Positions 16,638 through 24,957 of a stretch of DNA of 64,000 nucleotides are shown here, piece after piece. The DNA is from JAHFUS01 sp035689115 (GTDB taxonomy: Bacteria > Actinomycetota > Acidimicrobiia > Acidimicrobiales > GCA-2861595), in NCBI GenBank assembly GCA_035689115.1, contig DASSMA010000053.1, forward strand, positions 1-64,000. Reading direction: 5' to 3'. Below the pieces are notes generated by a model, which worked only from the letters and a program-made list of their open reading frames with translations, was not told where the DNA came from and searched no databases. Both the position numbers and the translations under genes were made by a program. Within the stretch, counting starts at the first letter, position 1, and every line of letters starts with the position of its first letter.

Positions 16638-17275
16638 CGATCGACGGCCCGGCCGGCTCGGGGAAGACCACGGTGGCGCGGGCGGTGGCCGCCCGGCTCG
16701 GCGTGGAGCACCTCGACACCGGCGCCATGTACCGGTCGGTGGCCTTCGCCGCCCTTCAGTCGGGCGTCGACCCCATGGACGTCGAGAAGGTGGCCGAGCT
16801 GGCGCTGCACCTGCGCATCGAGGTCGACGACCGCCGGGTGCTGGTCGACGACGTCGACGCCACCGACGCCATCCGCGGCCCCGACGTGAGCGTGGCGGTG
16901 AGCACGGTGGCCCAGAACGTCGCCGTCCGCTCCGAGCTGGTGCGCCGGCAGCGGGCGTGGGCGGCCGCGCGGGGCGGCGCGGTGATGGAGGGGCGCGACA
17001 TCGGCAGCGTGGTGCTGCCCGACGCCGACGTGAAGGTCTACCTGGTCGCCGACGACGCCGAGCGGGCCCGCCGGCGGGCGCGCCAGGACGGGGCTGCCGA
17101 CGTGGCCGGGGCGGCGGCCGACGTGGCCCGCCGGGACCGCATCGACGCCGGCCGGGCGGCGTCGCCCATGGTGGTGGCGGAGGGCGCGGTGGTCATCGAC
17201 ACCACCGGCCGCACGATCGAGCAGGTGGTCGACGCCGTGGTGGCGCTGGCCGAGTCGGCCAAGGGGGACGGATGA
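16625..17275 (+). CDS. cmk: Cytidylate kinase
   Basis: The 216-residue kinase has P-loop IAIDGPAGSGKTT, the CMP-binding segment LDTGAMYRSVAFAAL and the GRDIGSVVLPDADVK motif, all typical of Cmk. It phosphorylates CMP and dCMP in pyrimidine salvage. It overlaps aroA upstream by 13 bases and plsC downstream by an ATGA. Confidence 0.94.
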   Translation: MRVIAIDGPAGSGKTTVARAVAARLGVEHLDTGAMYRSVAFAALQSGVDPMDVEKVAELALHLRIEVDDRRVLVDDVDATDAIRGPDVSVAVSTVAQNVAVRSELVRRQRAWAAARGGAVMEGRDIGSVVLPDADVKVYLVADDAERARRRARQDGAADVAGAAADVARRDRIDAGRAASPMVVAEGAVVIDTTGRTIEQVVDAVVALAESAKGDG

Positions 17276-17982
17276 CCGACGTGGAGGCCGCTGGGAGCAG
17301 GGCCGACCGGGTGAAGCCGGCGGCTCCGCCCACACTTGGCCAGCGGGTCCTGTACCGGGTGTGCCGCGACGTGATCGTGGGGTTCTGCCGCACCTACTGG
17401 CGGCTGAAGGCGGTGGGCCTGGAGCGCGTCCCCGACGGCCCCTTCGTGCTGGCGCCGGTCCACCGTTCGAACATCGACACCCCGCTCGTCGCCGTCGTCA
17501 CCCGCCGGCGCCTGCGCTACATGGGCAAGGACTCGCTCTGGAAGAACCGGTTCACGGCCTGGCTGTTCACCGCTCTCGGCGGCTTCCCGGTGAAGCGGGG
17601 CACCGCCGACCGGGTCGCCCTGCGCACCTGCCTGGAGGTGCTGGCCGGCGGCGAGCCGCTGGTGGTGTACCCCGAGGGCGGCCGGCGCTCGGGCGCCGAG
17701 GTGGGGGAGATCTCCGAGGGAGCCGCCTACCTGGCCATCCGGGCCGGCGTCCCGATCGTGCCCGTGGGCGTGGGCGGCTCGGAGCGGGCCATGACGAAGG
17801 GGTCGGCGATGCTGCGGCCGGTGCCCACGAGCGTCGTCGTGGGCCCGCCCATCCACCCGCCGCTTACCGAGGGCGGCTCCCGGGCCCCCCGCCGGGTGGT
17901 CCACGAGCTCACCGAGCAGCTCCGGGCCGAGCTCCAGCGCCTCCAGACCGAAGCCGAGGCCCTCGTCCCCAAGAAGCGGTGA
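17272..17982 (+). CDS. plsC: 1-acyl-sn-glycerol-3-phosphate acyltransferase (PlsC family)
   Basis: The 236-residue protein carries the catalytic HX4D motif as HRSNID near residue 62. The substrate-binding stretch GGFPVKRG and the motif III segment VVYPEGGRRSG follow; E-G-G replaces the usual E-G-T. It should acylate lysophosphatidate at the membrane surface. A cmk-plsC pair is common in actinobacteria. The start overlaps the cmk stop (ATGA) and its own stop overlaps the next GTG. Confidence 0.88.
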   Translation: MTDVEAAGSRADRVKPAAPPTLGQRVLYRVCRDVIVGFCRTYWRLKAVGLERVPDGPFVLAPVHRSNIDTPLVAVVTRRRLRYMGKDSLWKNRFTAWLFTALGGFPVKRGTADRVALRTCLEVLAGGEPLVVYPEGGRRSGAEVGEISEGAAYLAIRAGVPIVPVGVGGSERAMTKGSAMLRPVPTSVVVGPPIHPPLTEGGSRAPRRVVHELTEQLRAELQRLQTEAEALVPKKR

Positions 17983-18443
17983 GCCTCTCGATCAGCGAGG
18001 ACCTGCCCACCGCCCGCCTCGGGATCTACCTGGCCATCGGCTTCACGGTGCAGTTGGTGACCGGGCTGCTCGGGATCGGCCTGGGCCACGCCGGCGCAAT
18101 GCGGGTGGCGTGGGTGCATCCCATCCTCATCGCCCTGGCCGTCGCCCTCGCCTGCGGCGTCCGCCAGGCCCGCACCATCCTGCTCATCGTCACCTGGATG
18201 TTCCTGCTGCTGGCCAGCTTCGTGTTCGTGGTCGCCCTCACCGCCCTCTCGCCGCTGGGCATGGTGCTCTCCGGCGGCCTGGTCGCCCTGGCCGCCGTGC
18301 AGATGGTGGCCCTCGCCTTCACCGTCCCCGACGCCGGCCTGGCCAGCGGTGTGCCCGAGCGCTGGCGCCGGTGGGCCACCAGCGACTGGCTCCACCTCGT
18401 CATCCTGCTCTCCGGGCTGCTGGCCGCCTTTTCGAGTACATAG
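17979..18443 (+). CDS. Four-helix membrane protein of unknown function
   Basis: The 154-residue protein has four predicted TM helices (residues about 13-35, 40-58, 64-88 and 92-112) and a short fifth hydrophobic segment at the C-terminus (LVILLSGLLAAF). The start GTG overlaps the plsC stop, so it is the last member of the long scpA operon. I recognise no family; the helix spacing recalls small DUF membrane proteins of actinobacteria. It ends inside the terminator hairpin shared with ispH. Confidence 0.7.
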   Translation: MSLSISEDLPTARLGIYLAIGFTVQLVTGLLGIGLGHAGAMRVAWVHPILIALAVALACGVRQARTILLIVTWMFLLLASFVFVVALTALSPLGMVLSGGLVALAAVQMVALAFTVPDAGLASGVPERWRRWATSDWLHLVILLSGLLAAFSST

Positions 18444-18471
18444 GGTGCGGTTTCCGCACCCTATGTACTCG
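18433..18471. terminator. Perfect 18-bp hairpin shared by two convergent genes
   Basis: Arms 18433-18450 and 18454-18471 are exact complements around a TTT loop. The stop codons of both convergent genes (TAG 18441-18443; minus-strand TAG 18461-18463) lie inside the stem. It has no U-tract. Confidence 0.7.
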
Positions 18472-19432
18472 GGACAGCCAGGGACGCGGCGACGGCGGCG
18501 GCTGCGCCCCGCTGGAGGTCGCGCAGCTCGCGGGGGAGGGGGAAGTACTCGTCCTCCTCGGTGACGGTGACGGGCTCGACGCCCTCGGCCGGCGCCAGCC
18601 GGTCGATCACCGCCTGCACGAGGTCCTCGGGGGCGGAGGCGCCGGCGGTGACGCCGACCGTGCCGGAAAGGCCGGCAGGGACCTCGTCGGGACCGTCGAC
18701 CCGCACCACCATCGGGCACAGCGTCCTCGCCACCCGCTCCAGGGCCCGGGTGTTGGACGAGTTGGCCGAGCCGATGACGACCACCGCGTCGGCCCGGCCG
18801 GCGATCTCCTTCAGGGCGGCCTGGCGGTTGGTGGTGGCGAAGCACAGGTCGCCCCGCGTCGGCGTCCACATGGACGGGAAGCGGGTGGCGGCGGCGTCGC
18901 GCACGCCGGCCCACTCGTCGACGCTCAGCGTGGTCTGGGCGAGGAACGCCACGGGCTCGCCGGCCGGAACCTCGAGCGCCTCCACGTCGGCCACGGTCTC
19001 CACCAGGCGCACGGCGCCGGGCGCCACCGCCATGGTGCCGACCGCCTCGTCGTGGCCCTCGTGGCCGGCGTAGACGATCGTGTAGCCCTTCCCCGACCTC
19101 ACCTTGACCTCGTGGTGCACCTTGGTGACGAGCGGGCACACGGCGTCGACCACGACGCCGCCCGAGGCTCGGGCGGCCGTCACGACCTCGGGGGAGGAGC
19201 CGTGGGCGCTCAACATCACGGGGGCGCCGGGCGGGACGTCGGCCATGTCGTCGACGAACACCACGCCGAGGCGCCGGAAGCGGTCGACGACCAGCTGGTT
19301 GTGGACGATCTCGTGGTAGCAGTACACGGGCGGGTCGAGCACCCGCACCATCCAGTCGAGGGCCTTCACCGCCATGTCGACGCCGGCGCAGAAACCGCGC
19401 GGGGCGGCCAGCAGCACCCGGTCGACGGCCAT
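18461..19432 (-). CDS. ispH: 4-hydroxy-3-methylbut-2-enyl diphosphate reductase
   Basis: The 323-residue protein starts with the signature LLAAPRGFCAGVDMAVKALD, whose Cys is the first Fe-S ligand. The other two ligands are in DAVCPLVTKVH and VARTLCPMV. EIVHNQ and the substrate motif SSNTRALER are also present. IspH reduces HMBPP to IPP and DMAPP, the last step of the MEP isoprenoid pathway. The start is at 19432, 33 bases from the divergent DUF512 gene. Confidence 0.95.
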   Translation of the reverse strand: MAVDRVLLAAPRGFCAGVDMAVKALDWMVRVLDPPVYCYHEIVHNQLVVDRFRRLGVVFVDDMADVPPGAPVMLSAHGSSPEVVTAARASGGVVVDAVCPLVTKVHHEVKVRSGKGYTIVYAGHEGHDEAVGTMAVAPGAVRLVETVADVEALEVPAGEPVAFLAQTTLSVDEWAGVRDAAATRFPSMWTPTRGDLCFATTNRQAALKEIAGRADAVVVIGSANSSNTRALERVARTLCPMVVRVDGPDEVPAGLSGTVGVTAGASAPEDLVQAVIDRLAPAEGVEPVTVTEEDEYFPLPRELRDLQRGAAAAVAASLAVPST

Positions 19433-19465
19433 GGCACCCAGGCTAGGGCCGAGTAGCCTGTAGTC

Positions 19466-20824
19466 ATGTCGCTGCCGCGGGTGGTGGCCGTGGCCGACGG
19501 GTCGCCGGCTGCCCGGGCCGGCCTGCGCCCCGGGGACGAGATCGTCGCCCTGTCCGGCCAGGTGCCCCGAGACGTCATCCAACTCCAACTCCTCGCCGAC
19601 GAGCCCGACCTCGACCTTGAGATCGCGCGCGGCGGCCTGCAGCTGTCGGTGATGGTGGAGAAGCAGGCGGGGGAGCCGCTCGGGGCGGAGCTGGCCTCGG
19701 CCCTGTTCGACCAGGTCCGCACCTGCGACAACCACTGCGAGTTCTGCTTCATCCACCAGCTGCCGCCGGGGATGCGCAAGAGCCTGTACCTGAAGGACGA
19801 CGACTACCGGCTGTCGTTCCTGTACGGGAACTTCACCACCCTCACCCGTTTCACCGAGGCCGACCTGGAGCGGGTGGTCACCGAGCGGCTCGGCCCGCTG
19901 TACGTGAGCATCCACGCCACCGACCCGGACGTGCGGGCCCGCATGCTGCGCAACCGGCGGGGCGCCACCAGCCTGCGGTGGCTGCGGGCCCTGCTCGACG
20001 CCGGCATCGAGGTCCACGGCCAGGTCGTCGTGTGCCCCGGGGTCAACGACGGGGCGGTGCTGCACGACACGCTGGCCGGCGTCCTCGACGAGTACCCCGA
20101 GCTGGCCACTCTGGCGGTCGTGCCGCTGGGCGTCAGCCGGTGGTCGCACGAGGCGGCCATGCGGCCCCACACGCCGGCCGAGGCCGAGGCGGTGGTCGAC
20201 ACCGTCGACGAGTGGCAAGCCCTGTTCCTCGAGACGCTCGGCCGGCGCCTGGCGTTCGCCGCCGACGAGTACTTCCTCCTCGCCGGCCGCCCGTTCCCCC
20301 CGGCCGCCGCCTACGACGACTTCGCCATGGCCGAGGACGGCATCGGCATGGCCCGGCTGCTGGAACGCCAGTGGTCGGGCGGCGGCCCGTCGGCCAAGGG
20401 CGGGGCGGCCCTCGCCAGGGGCGGGTTCTTCGCGTGGGTCGACGGGGCGCCGGCGGCCGGCTACCGCGCCCCTCGGGCGCCGGCGTCCGCCACCACCGCC
20501 GGCGACGCGCCGGTGGGCGTCCTCACCGGTGCCTACGGGGCCCGCGTCCTGGCCCCGCTGGTCGCCGCCCTCGGCCGCGACGACGTGCGCCTGGTCCCGG
20601 TGGAGAACCGGTTCTTCGGCGGCAACATCGGCGTCACCGGCCTGCTGGTGGGGGAGGACCTGGCGCGGGCGCTCGACGCCGAGCCGGCCGGCCACCGCTA
20701 CCTGCTGCCCGACGTGTGCCTGTCGGAGGGCGTGTTCCTCGACGGCCGCACGCCGGCCGACCTGCCCCGCCCGGTGGAGGTCGTCCCCACCGACGGGCAC
20801 TCCCTTCGGCTGGCCTTGCGATGA
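19466..20824 (+). CDS. PDZ-radical SAM-like-DUF512 iron-sulfur protein
   Basis: The 452-residue protein has an N-terminal PDZ domain (residues 5-60: SPAARAGLRPGDEIVALSGQV), a radical-SAM-like segment with CDNHCEFCF (CxxxCxxC cluster motif) near residue 92, and a C-terminal DUF512 region from about 260. Proteins of this layout occur in many phyla, often beside der; their reaction is unknown. The stop overlaps the der start (ATGA), so coupling with the GTPase is strong. ATG 19466 is the first start of the conserved N-terminus. Confidence 0.85.
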   Translation: MSLPRVVAVADGSPAARAGLRPGDEIVALSGQVPRDVIQLQLLADEPDLDLEIARGGLQLSVMVEKQAGEPLGAELASALFDQVRTCDNHCEFCFIHQLPPGMRKSLYLKDDDYRLSFLYGNFTTLTRFTEADLERVVTERLGPLYVSIHATDPDVRARMLRNRRGATSLRWLRALLDAGIEVHGQVVVCPGVNDGAVLHDTLAGVLDEYPELATLAVVPLGVSRWSHEAAMRPHTPAEAEAVVDTVDEWQALFLETLGRRLAFAADEYFLLAGRPFPPAAAYDDFAMAEDGIGMARLLERQWSGGGPSAKGGAALARGGFFAWVDGAPAAGYRAPRAPASATTAGDAPVGVLTGAYGARVLAPLVAALGRDDVRLVPVENRFFGGNIGVTGLLVGEDLARALDAEPAGHRYLLPDVCLSEGVFLDGRTPADLPRPVEVVPTDGHSLRLALR

Positions 20825-22122
20825 GCGGCACCGTGGCCGTGGTGGGCCGCCCGAACGTGGGCAAGTCCACGCTGGTCAACCGCATCGTGGGCCGGCGGGA
20901 GGCCATAGTCGAGGAGCGGCCGGGCGTCACCCGCGACCGCAAGATGGTGGAGGCCGACTGGATCGGCCGCTCCTTCACCGTCGTCGACACCGGCGGCTGG
21001 CTGGCGAACGACGACCCCCTCGACCGCCAGGTGAGCGCCCAGGCCGAGCGGGCCATCGCCGAGGCCGACGTGCTGCTGGTGGTCGTGGACGCCACCGTCG
21101 GCGCCACCGAGGAGGACGAGCAGGTGGCCCGGCTGCTGCGCCGGTCGGGCAAGCCGGTGCTGCTCGTCGCCAACAAGGTCGACTCCGAGCACCGCGAGGC
21201 GGACGCCTGGGCGCTCACCCGGCTGGGCCTCGGCGATCCCAGGGCGGTGTCGGCGCTGCACGGCCGCGGCGTGGGCGACCTGCTCGACGAGGTGGTCGCC
21301 CTGCTCCCGCCCGAGGACGACGTCGTCGCGCCGGCCGAGCCCGAGAGCGACCCGGGCGTGCCCAGCGTCGCCATCGTGGGCCGCCCCAACGTGGGCAAGT
21401 CCACGCTGTTCAACCGGCTGTCGGGCGGCGAGCGCTCGGTGGTGCACGACCTCCCCGGCACCACCCGCGACTCGGTCGACACCCTGGTCGAGACCGAGCT
21501 CGGCCCGCTGCGCCTGGTCGACACCGCCGGCATGCGGCGCAAGGGCAAGACCGCCGACGGCGCCGAGTACTACTCGATCGTGCGGGCCCTGCGGGCCATC
21601 GACCGGGCCGACGCCGCCGTGCTCGTCATCGACGCCACCGAGGGTGTCACCGCCCAGGACCAGCGTCTGGCCGAGCGGGTCGACGCCGCCGGCAGCCCGG
21701 TGGTGATCCTGCTCAACAAGTGGGAACTGCTCGACGCCGAGGGCCGGGCCGATGTGCGCGACCAGGTCGCCGACAAGCTGTCGTTCCTCGGCTACGCGCC
21801 CGTGCTGAAGGTGAGCGCCCGCACGGGCCTGGGCGTGCACAAGCTGGTTCCCGCCCTCGGCCAGTCCATCGACGCCTACCACCGAAGGGTCCCCACGGGG
21901 GAGCTCAACAAGGTGGTGCAGGAGGCCCAGGCCGCCCACCCGTCGCCTACCGGCCGGGTGCTCTACGCCACCCAGGGCGCCACCGACCCGCCCACCTTCA
22001 CCCTCTTCGCCACCCGCGCCCTCCCGCAGACGTGGCTGCGCTTCCTGGAGCGGCGTATCCGTGAGCACTTCGGGTTCGGGCCGACGCCCCTCAAGCTGCG
22101 GGTGCGCCGGCGGGACGCTTAG
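20821..22122 (+). CDS. der: Ribosome-biogenesis GTPase Der (EngA)
   Basis: The 433-residue protein has two tandem Era-like G domains. Domain 1 shows GRPNVGKSTL, PGVTRDR and NKVD; domain 2 (from about residue 180) shows GRPNVGKSTL, PGTTRDS, DTAGM and NKWE. A KH-like domain closes it (about 350-433, ending FGFGPTPLKLRVR). It acts in 50S subunit maturation. Length and motifs are complete. Its stop codon sits at the edge of a 150-bp inverted repeat. Confidence 0.96.
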   Translation: MSGTVAVVGRPNVGKSTLVNRIVGRREAIVEERPGVTRDRKMVEADWIGRSFTVVDTGGWLANDDPLDRQVSAQAERAIAEADVLLVVVDATVGATEEDEQVARLLRRSGKPVLLVANKVDSEHREADAWALTRLGLGDPRAVSALHGRGVGDLLDEVVALLPPEDDVVAPAEPESDPGVPSVAIVGRPNVGKSTLFNRLSGGERSVVHDLPGTTRDSVDTLVETELGPLRLVDTAGMRRKGKTADGAEYYSIVRALRAIDRADAAVLVIDATEGVTAQDQRLAERVDAAGSPVVILLNKWELLDAEGRADVRDQVADKLSFLGYAPVLKVSARTGLGVHKLVPALGQSIDAYHRRVPTGELNKVVQEAQAAHPSPTGRVLYATQGATDPPTFTLFATRALPQTWLRFLERRIREHFGFGPTPLKLRVRRRDA

Positions 22123-22270
22123 GGACTGGGAATCAACGACGTGAGTGAAGAGGCGACGCCGGTCTGCCTTTCCATGGGAGGTGAAATCGTTGGAGCAGAG
22201 CGGTTATAGGAGCCGAACGAGAGCAGACCGGCGTCGCCTCTTCCGAGCAGGTCGTTGATTCCCAGGCCCT
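22121..22270. repeat. Two-tier inverted-repeat element of 150 bp after der
   Basis: Outer arms 22121-22140 and 22251-22270 match at 19 of 20 positions (CTGGGAATCAACGAC core). Inner arms 22148-22167 and 22223-22242 are perfect over 20 bp. The two tiers are separated by unmatched 7-nt and 8-nt segments. The 55-nt central loop contains GGGAGGTGAAATCG. No reading frame is convincing. It may be a MITE-like element or a large structured RNA/terminator. Confidence 0.75.
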
Positions 22271-22313
22271 TGGGCGGATCCGACGAATGCTGCCCAAGTA
22301 GCGTGCTCCCGAC

Positions 22314-23399
22314 ATGGTGACCAGACCCGCCCTGCTGGTCGTTGCCCTCGGGTGCCTGGTCGCCGCCGTCGTGTGGGGCCGGTCGACGCTGCGGCTGGAG
22401 CGGGCCTGGCGGCGTATCACCCGGGCCGAGGGCGCCACCGGTCCGGGCACGGCGGCGGCCCGCCTCGGGTTCCGCAAGGAGTTCCACACCACGCTGCTGT
22501 ACGCCGCCCTGGCCGTCGGCACGGGCGTCGCCTCGATTTCGTCCAACACGTGGTTCCTCGCCCCGTTCGTGCTGCTCCTCGTCCCGATCTTCCTGTCGCT
22601 CCGCTACGGCCGCCAGATCCTGGCCGAGGCCCGGCTCACCGAGGAGCGCTGGCTGGTGGAGCGGCGGGCCCTCGAGGTGCTCGAGCAGCAGAACGAGCTC
22701 ACGCCGCTGCGCTGGTCGGCCCGCCTGGCCCCCGGCGACCTGCCCACCATCCACGGCTTCGAAGTCGCCCACCTCTACGAACCGGGCCGGGGCGCCATGG
22801 CCGGCGACTTCTACGACCTGTTCCCCAACGGGACCTCTCGCCTGGCGGCCGTCATCGGCGACGTGGCCGGCCACGGCATCGAGCCGTCGATCACCGCCTT
22901 CCAGGTGAAGTACCTCCTGCGCGTCTTCCTCACCCAGTACCGCGACCCGGCCCAGGCCATCGAGGAGCTCAACGTGGTGCTCTCCACGCAGGGCCGCCCG
23001 GAGGACCTGGTGTCGCTGTGCGCGGTGGTGTTCGACCAGGCGGCCGCCACCCTGCGCTTCGCCTCGGCCGGCCACCCGCCGGCGTGGGTGTGGCACGACG
23101 GCGAGGTGCGGGCCCTGCGGGCCACCGGCCCGCTGCTCACCCTCGACCCCAACGGCTCCTACTTCAGCAAGGAGATCGACCTGGCGCCCGGCGACGTGCT
23201 CGTCATGTACACCGACGGGCTCACCGAGGCCCGCTCCGGCGACCAGCTGTTCGGCGAGGAGCGCATCGCCCAGATCCTGCGGCGCGACCCCGGCGACGAG
23301 CTCACCGCCCTGTGCAAGGGCCTGCTGGAAGCGGCCCGCGACTTCGCCTCCGAGCCCCTCACCGACGACGTGGCCATCCTCGCCATTCGGAGGACCTGA
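22314..23399 (+). CDS. Membrane-anchored PP2C (SpoIIE/RsbU-type) serine phosphatase
   Basis: The 361-residue protein has an N-terminal TM helix (residues 5-22), a second hydrophobic pair (about 60-95), a short coiled linker and a SpoIIE phosphatase domain (about 145-360). Metal-ligand Asp motifs are MAGDFYDLF, AVIGDVAGHGI and VMYTDGLTEAR, then LTDDVAILAI. Such enzymes dephosphorylate anti-anti-sigma factors in partner-switching pathways. No cognate STAS or HATPase protein is encoded nearby. It ends 4 bases before the carboxylase gene. Confidence 0.87.
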   Translation: MVTRPALLVVALGCLVAAVVWGRSTLRLERAWRRITRAEGATGPGTAAARLGFRKEFHTTLLYAALAVGTGVASISSNTWFLAPFVLLLVPIFLSLRYGRQILAEARLTEERWLVERRALEVLEQQNELTPLRWSARLAPGDLPTIHGFEVAHLYEPGRGAMAGDFYDLFPNGTSRLAAVIGDVAGHGIEPSITAFQVKYLLRVFLTQYRDPAQAIEELNVVLSTQGRPEDLVSLCAVVFDQAAATLRFASAGHPPAWVWHDGEVRALRATGPLLTLDPNGSYFSKEIDLAPGDVLVMYTDGLTEARSGDQLFGEERIAQILRRDPGDELTALCKGLLEAARDFASEPLTDDVAILAIRRT

Positions 23400-23403
23400 C
23401 GCG

Positions 23404-24957
23404 ATGACCACCACCGGGGAGGGGCGGGACACGGTCGCCGCCGTCGCCGCCGCCACCGAGCGGGCGTTGAAGGGGAACCTCGACAAGGGCGCGGCCCGGC
23501 TGGCCGAGCAGGGCAAGCTGTTCGTGCGCGACCGCGTCGCCCTGCTGGTGGACGAGGGGTCGTTCGTGGAGGACGGTCTGCTGGCCAACGCCGGCGCGCC
23601 CACCGGCGACCTCCCGGCCGACGGCGTCGTCACCGGCTGGGGCACCGTCGACGGCCGCCCGGTGTGCGTGATGGCCAACGACGCCACGGTGAAGGCCGGC
23701 TCGTGGGGGGCCCGCACGGTCGAGAAGATCATCCGCCTCGGCGAGCACGCCCTGGCCCACGAACTGCCGGTGTTCTTCCTGGTCGACTCGGCCGGCGCCC
23801 GCATCACCGACCAAGTGGAGCTGTTCCCCGGCCGGCGGGGCGCGGGCCGCATCTTCTACAACCAGGTCCGCCTGTCGGGCCGGGTGCCGCAGGTGTGCTG
23901 CCTGTTCGGGCCGTCGGCCGCCGGCGGCGCCTACATCCCCTCGTTCTGCGACATCGTGTTCATGGTGGAGGGCAACGCCTCCATGTACCTGGGCTCGCCG
24001 CGCATGGCCGAGGTCGTGATCGGGGAGCACGCCTCCCTGGAGGAGATGGGCGGGGCCCGCATGCACGCCAGCGTGTCGGGGTGCGGCGACAACCTGGTCG
24101 ACGACGACGCCCACGCCATCGAGGCGGCCCGCCGCTGGTTCTCCTACGTGCCGACTTCCTGGCGGGAGCCGCCGCCGGCCGCCGAGCCCGTGCCGCCGGC
24201 GCGGGAGCTCACGGCGGACATGATCCCGGAGTCCGAGCGGGCCGGCTACGACATGCACGACGTGCTCGACGCCCTCTTCGACGAGGGTTCGCTGTTCGAG
24301 GTGAAGCCGCTGTGGGCCACCGAGGTCGTCACCACGCTGGCCCGCCTCGAGGGCCGGGTGGTGGGCGTGGTGGCCAACAACCCGGCCCGCAAGGGCGGCG
24401 TGCTGTTCGTCGACTCGGCCGACAAGGTCGCCCGCTTCGTGTGGTGGTGCGACGCCTTCAACGTGCCGCTGGTGTTCCTCGCCGACGTCCCCGGCTTCAT
24501 GATCGGCACCCAGGTCGAGCGCCAGGGCATCATCCGCCACGGCGCCAAGATGATCACCGCGGTGGCCGAGGCCACCGTCCCCAAGATCTCGGTCGTCGTG
24601 CGCAAGGCCTACGGCGCCGGCCTCTACGCCATGGCCGGGCCCGCCTTCGAGCCCGACGCCTGCATCGCCCTGCCTTCGGCCAAGATCGCGGTCATGGGTC
24701 CCGAGCCGGCGGTCAACGCCGTGTACGCCCGCCACATCGCCGCCCTGGAGACGCCGGAGGAGCGGGTTGCCTTCGTGGCCGCCAAGCAGGCCGAGTACGA
24801 GGCCGACGTCGACCTGCTGCGGCTGGCGTCGGACCTGGTGATCGACGCCGTCGTCCAACCCGGCGACCTGCGGGCCGAGCTGGTCGCCCGGCTGGCGCTG
24901 GCCGACAGCAAGGACCGCCGCTTCAGCGAGCGCCACCACGGGGTGCCGCCCGTATGA
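23404..24957 (+). CDS. Acyl-CoA carboxylase beta subunit (carboxyltransferase)
   Basis: The 517-residue protein has both halves of the carboxyltransferase fold: FFLVDSAGARITDQVELF and GPSAAGGAYIPSFCD in the N-terminal half, VFLADVPGFMIGTQVE and RKAYGAGLYAM in the C-terminal half. It transfers CO2 from carboxybiotin to an acyl-CoA. No biotin carboxylase or BCCP gene is nearby. The length and the HMG-CoA-lyase-like neighbour favour a methylcrotonyl-CoA-type enzyme over propionyl-CoA, but that is inference. ATGA coupling links it to the next gene. Confidence 0.9.
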   Translation: MTTTGEGRDTVAAVAAATERALKGNLDKGAARLAEQGKLFVRDRVALLVDEGSFVEDGLLANAGAPTGDLPADGVVTGWGTVDGRPVCVMANDATVKAGSWGARTVEKIIRLGEHALAHELPVFFLVDSAGARITDQVELFPGRRGAGRIFYNQVRLSGRVPQVCCLFGPSAAGGAYIPSFCDIVFMVEGNASMYLGSPRMAEVVIGEHASLEEMGGARMHASVSGCGDNLVDDDAHAIEAARRWFSYVPTSWREPPPAAEPVPPARELTADMIPESERAGYDMHDVLDALFDEGSLFEVKPLWATEVVTTLARLEGRVVGVVANNPARKGGVLFVDSADKVARFVWWCDAFNVPLVFLADVPGFMIGTQVERQGIIRHGAKMITAVAEATVPKISVVVRKAYGAGLYAMAGPAFEPDACIALPSAKIAVMGPEPAVNAVYARHIAALETPEERVAFVAAKQAEYEADVDLLRLASDLVIDAVVQPGDLRAELVARLALADSKDRRFSERHHGVPPV

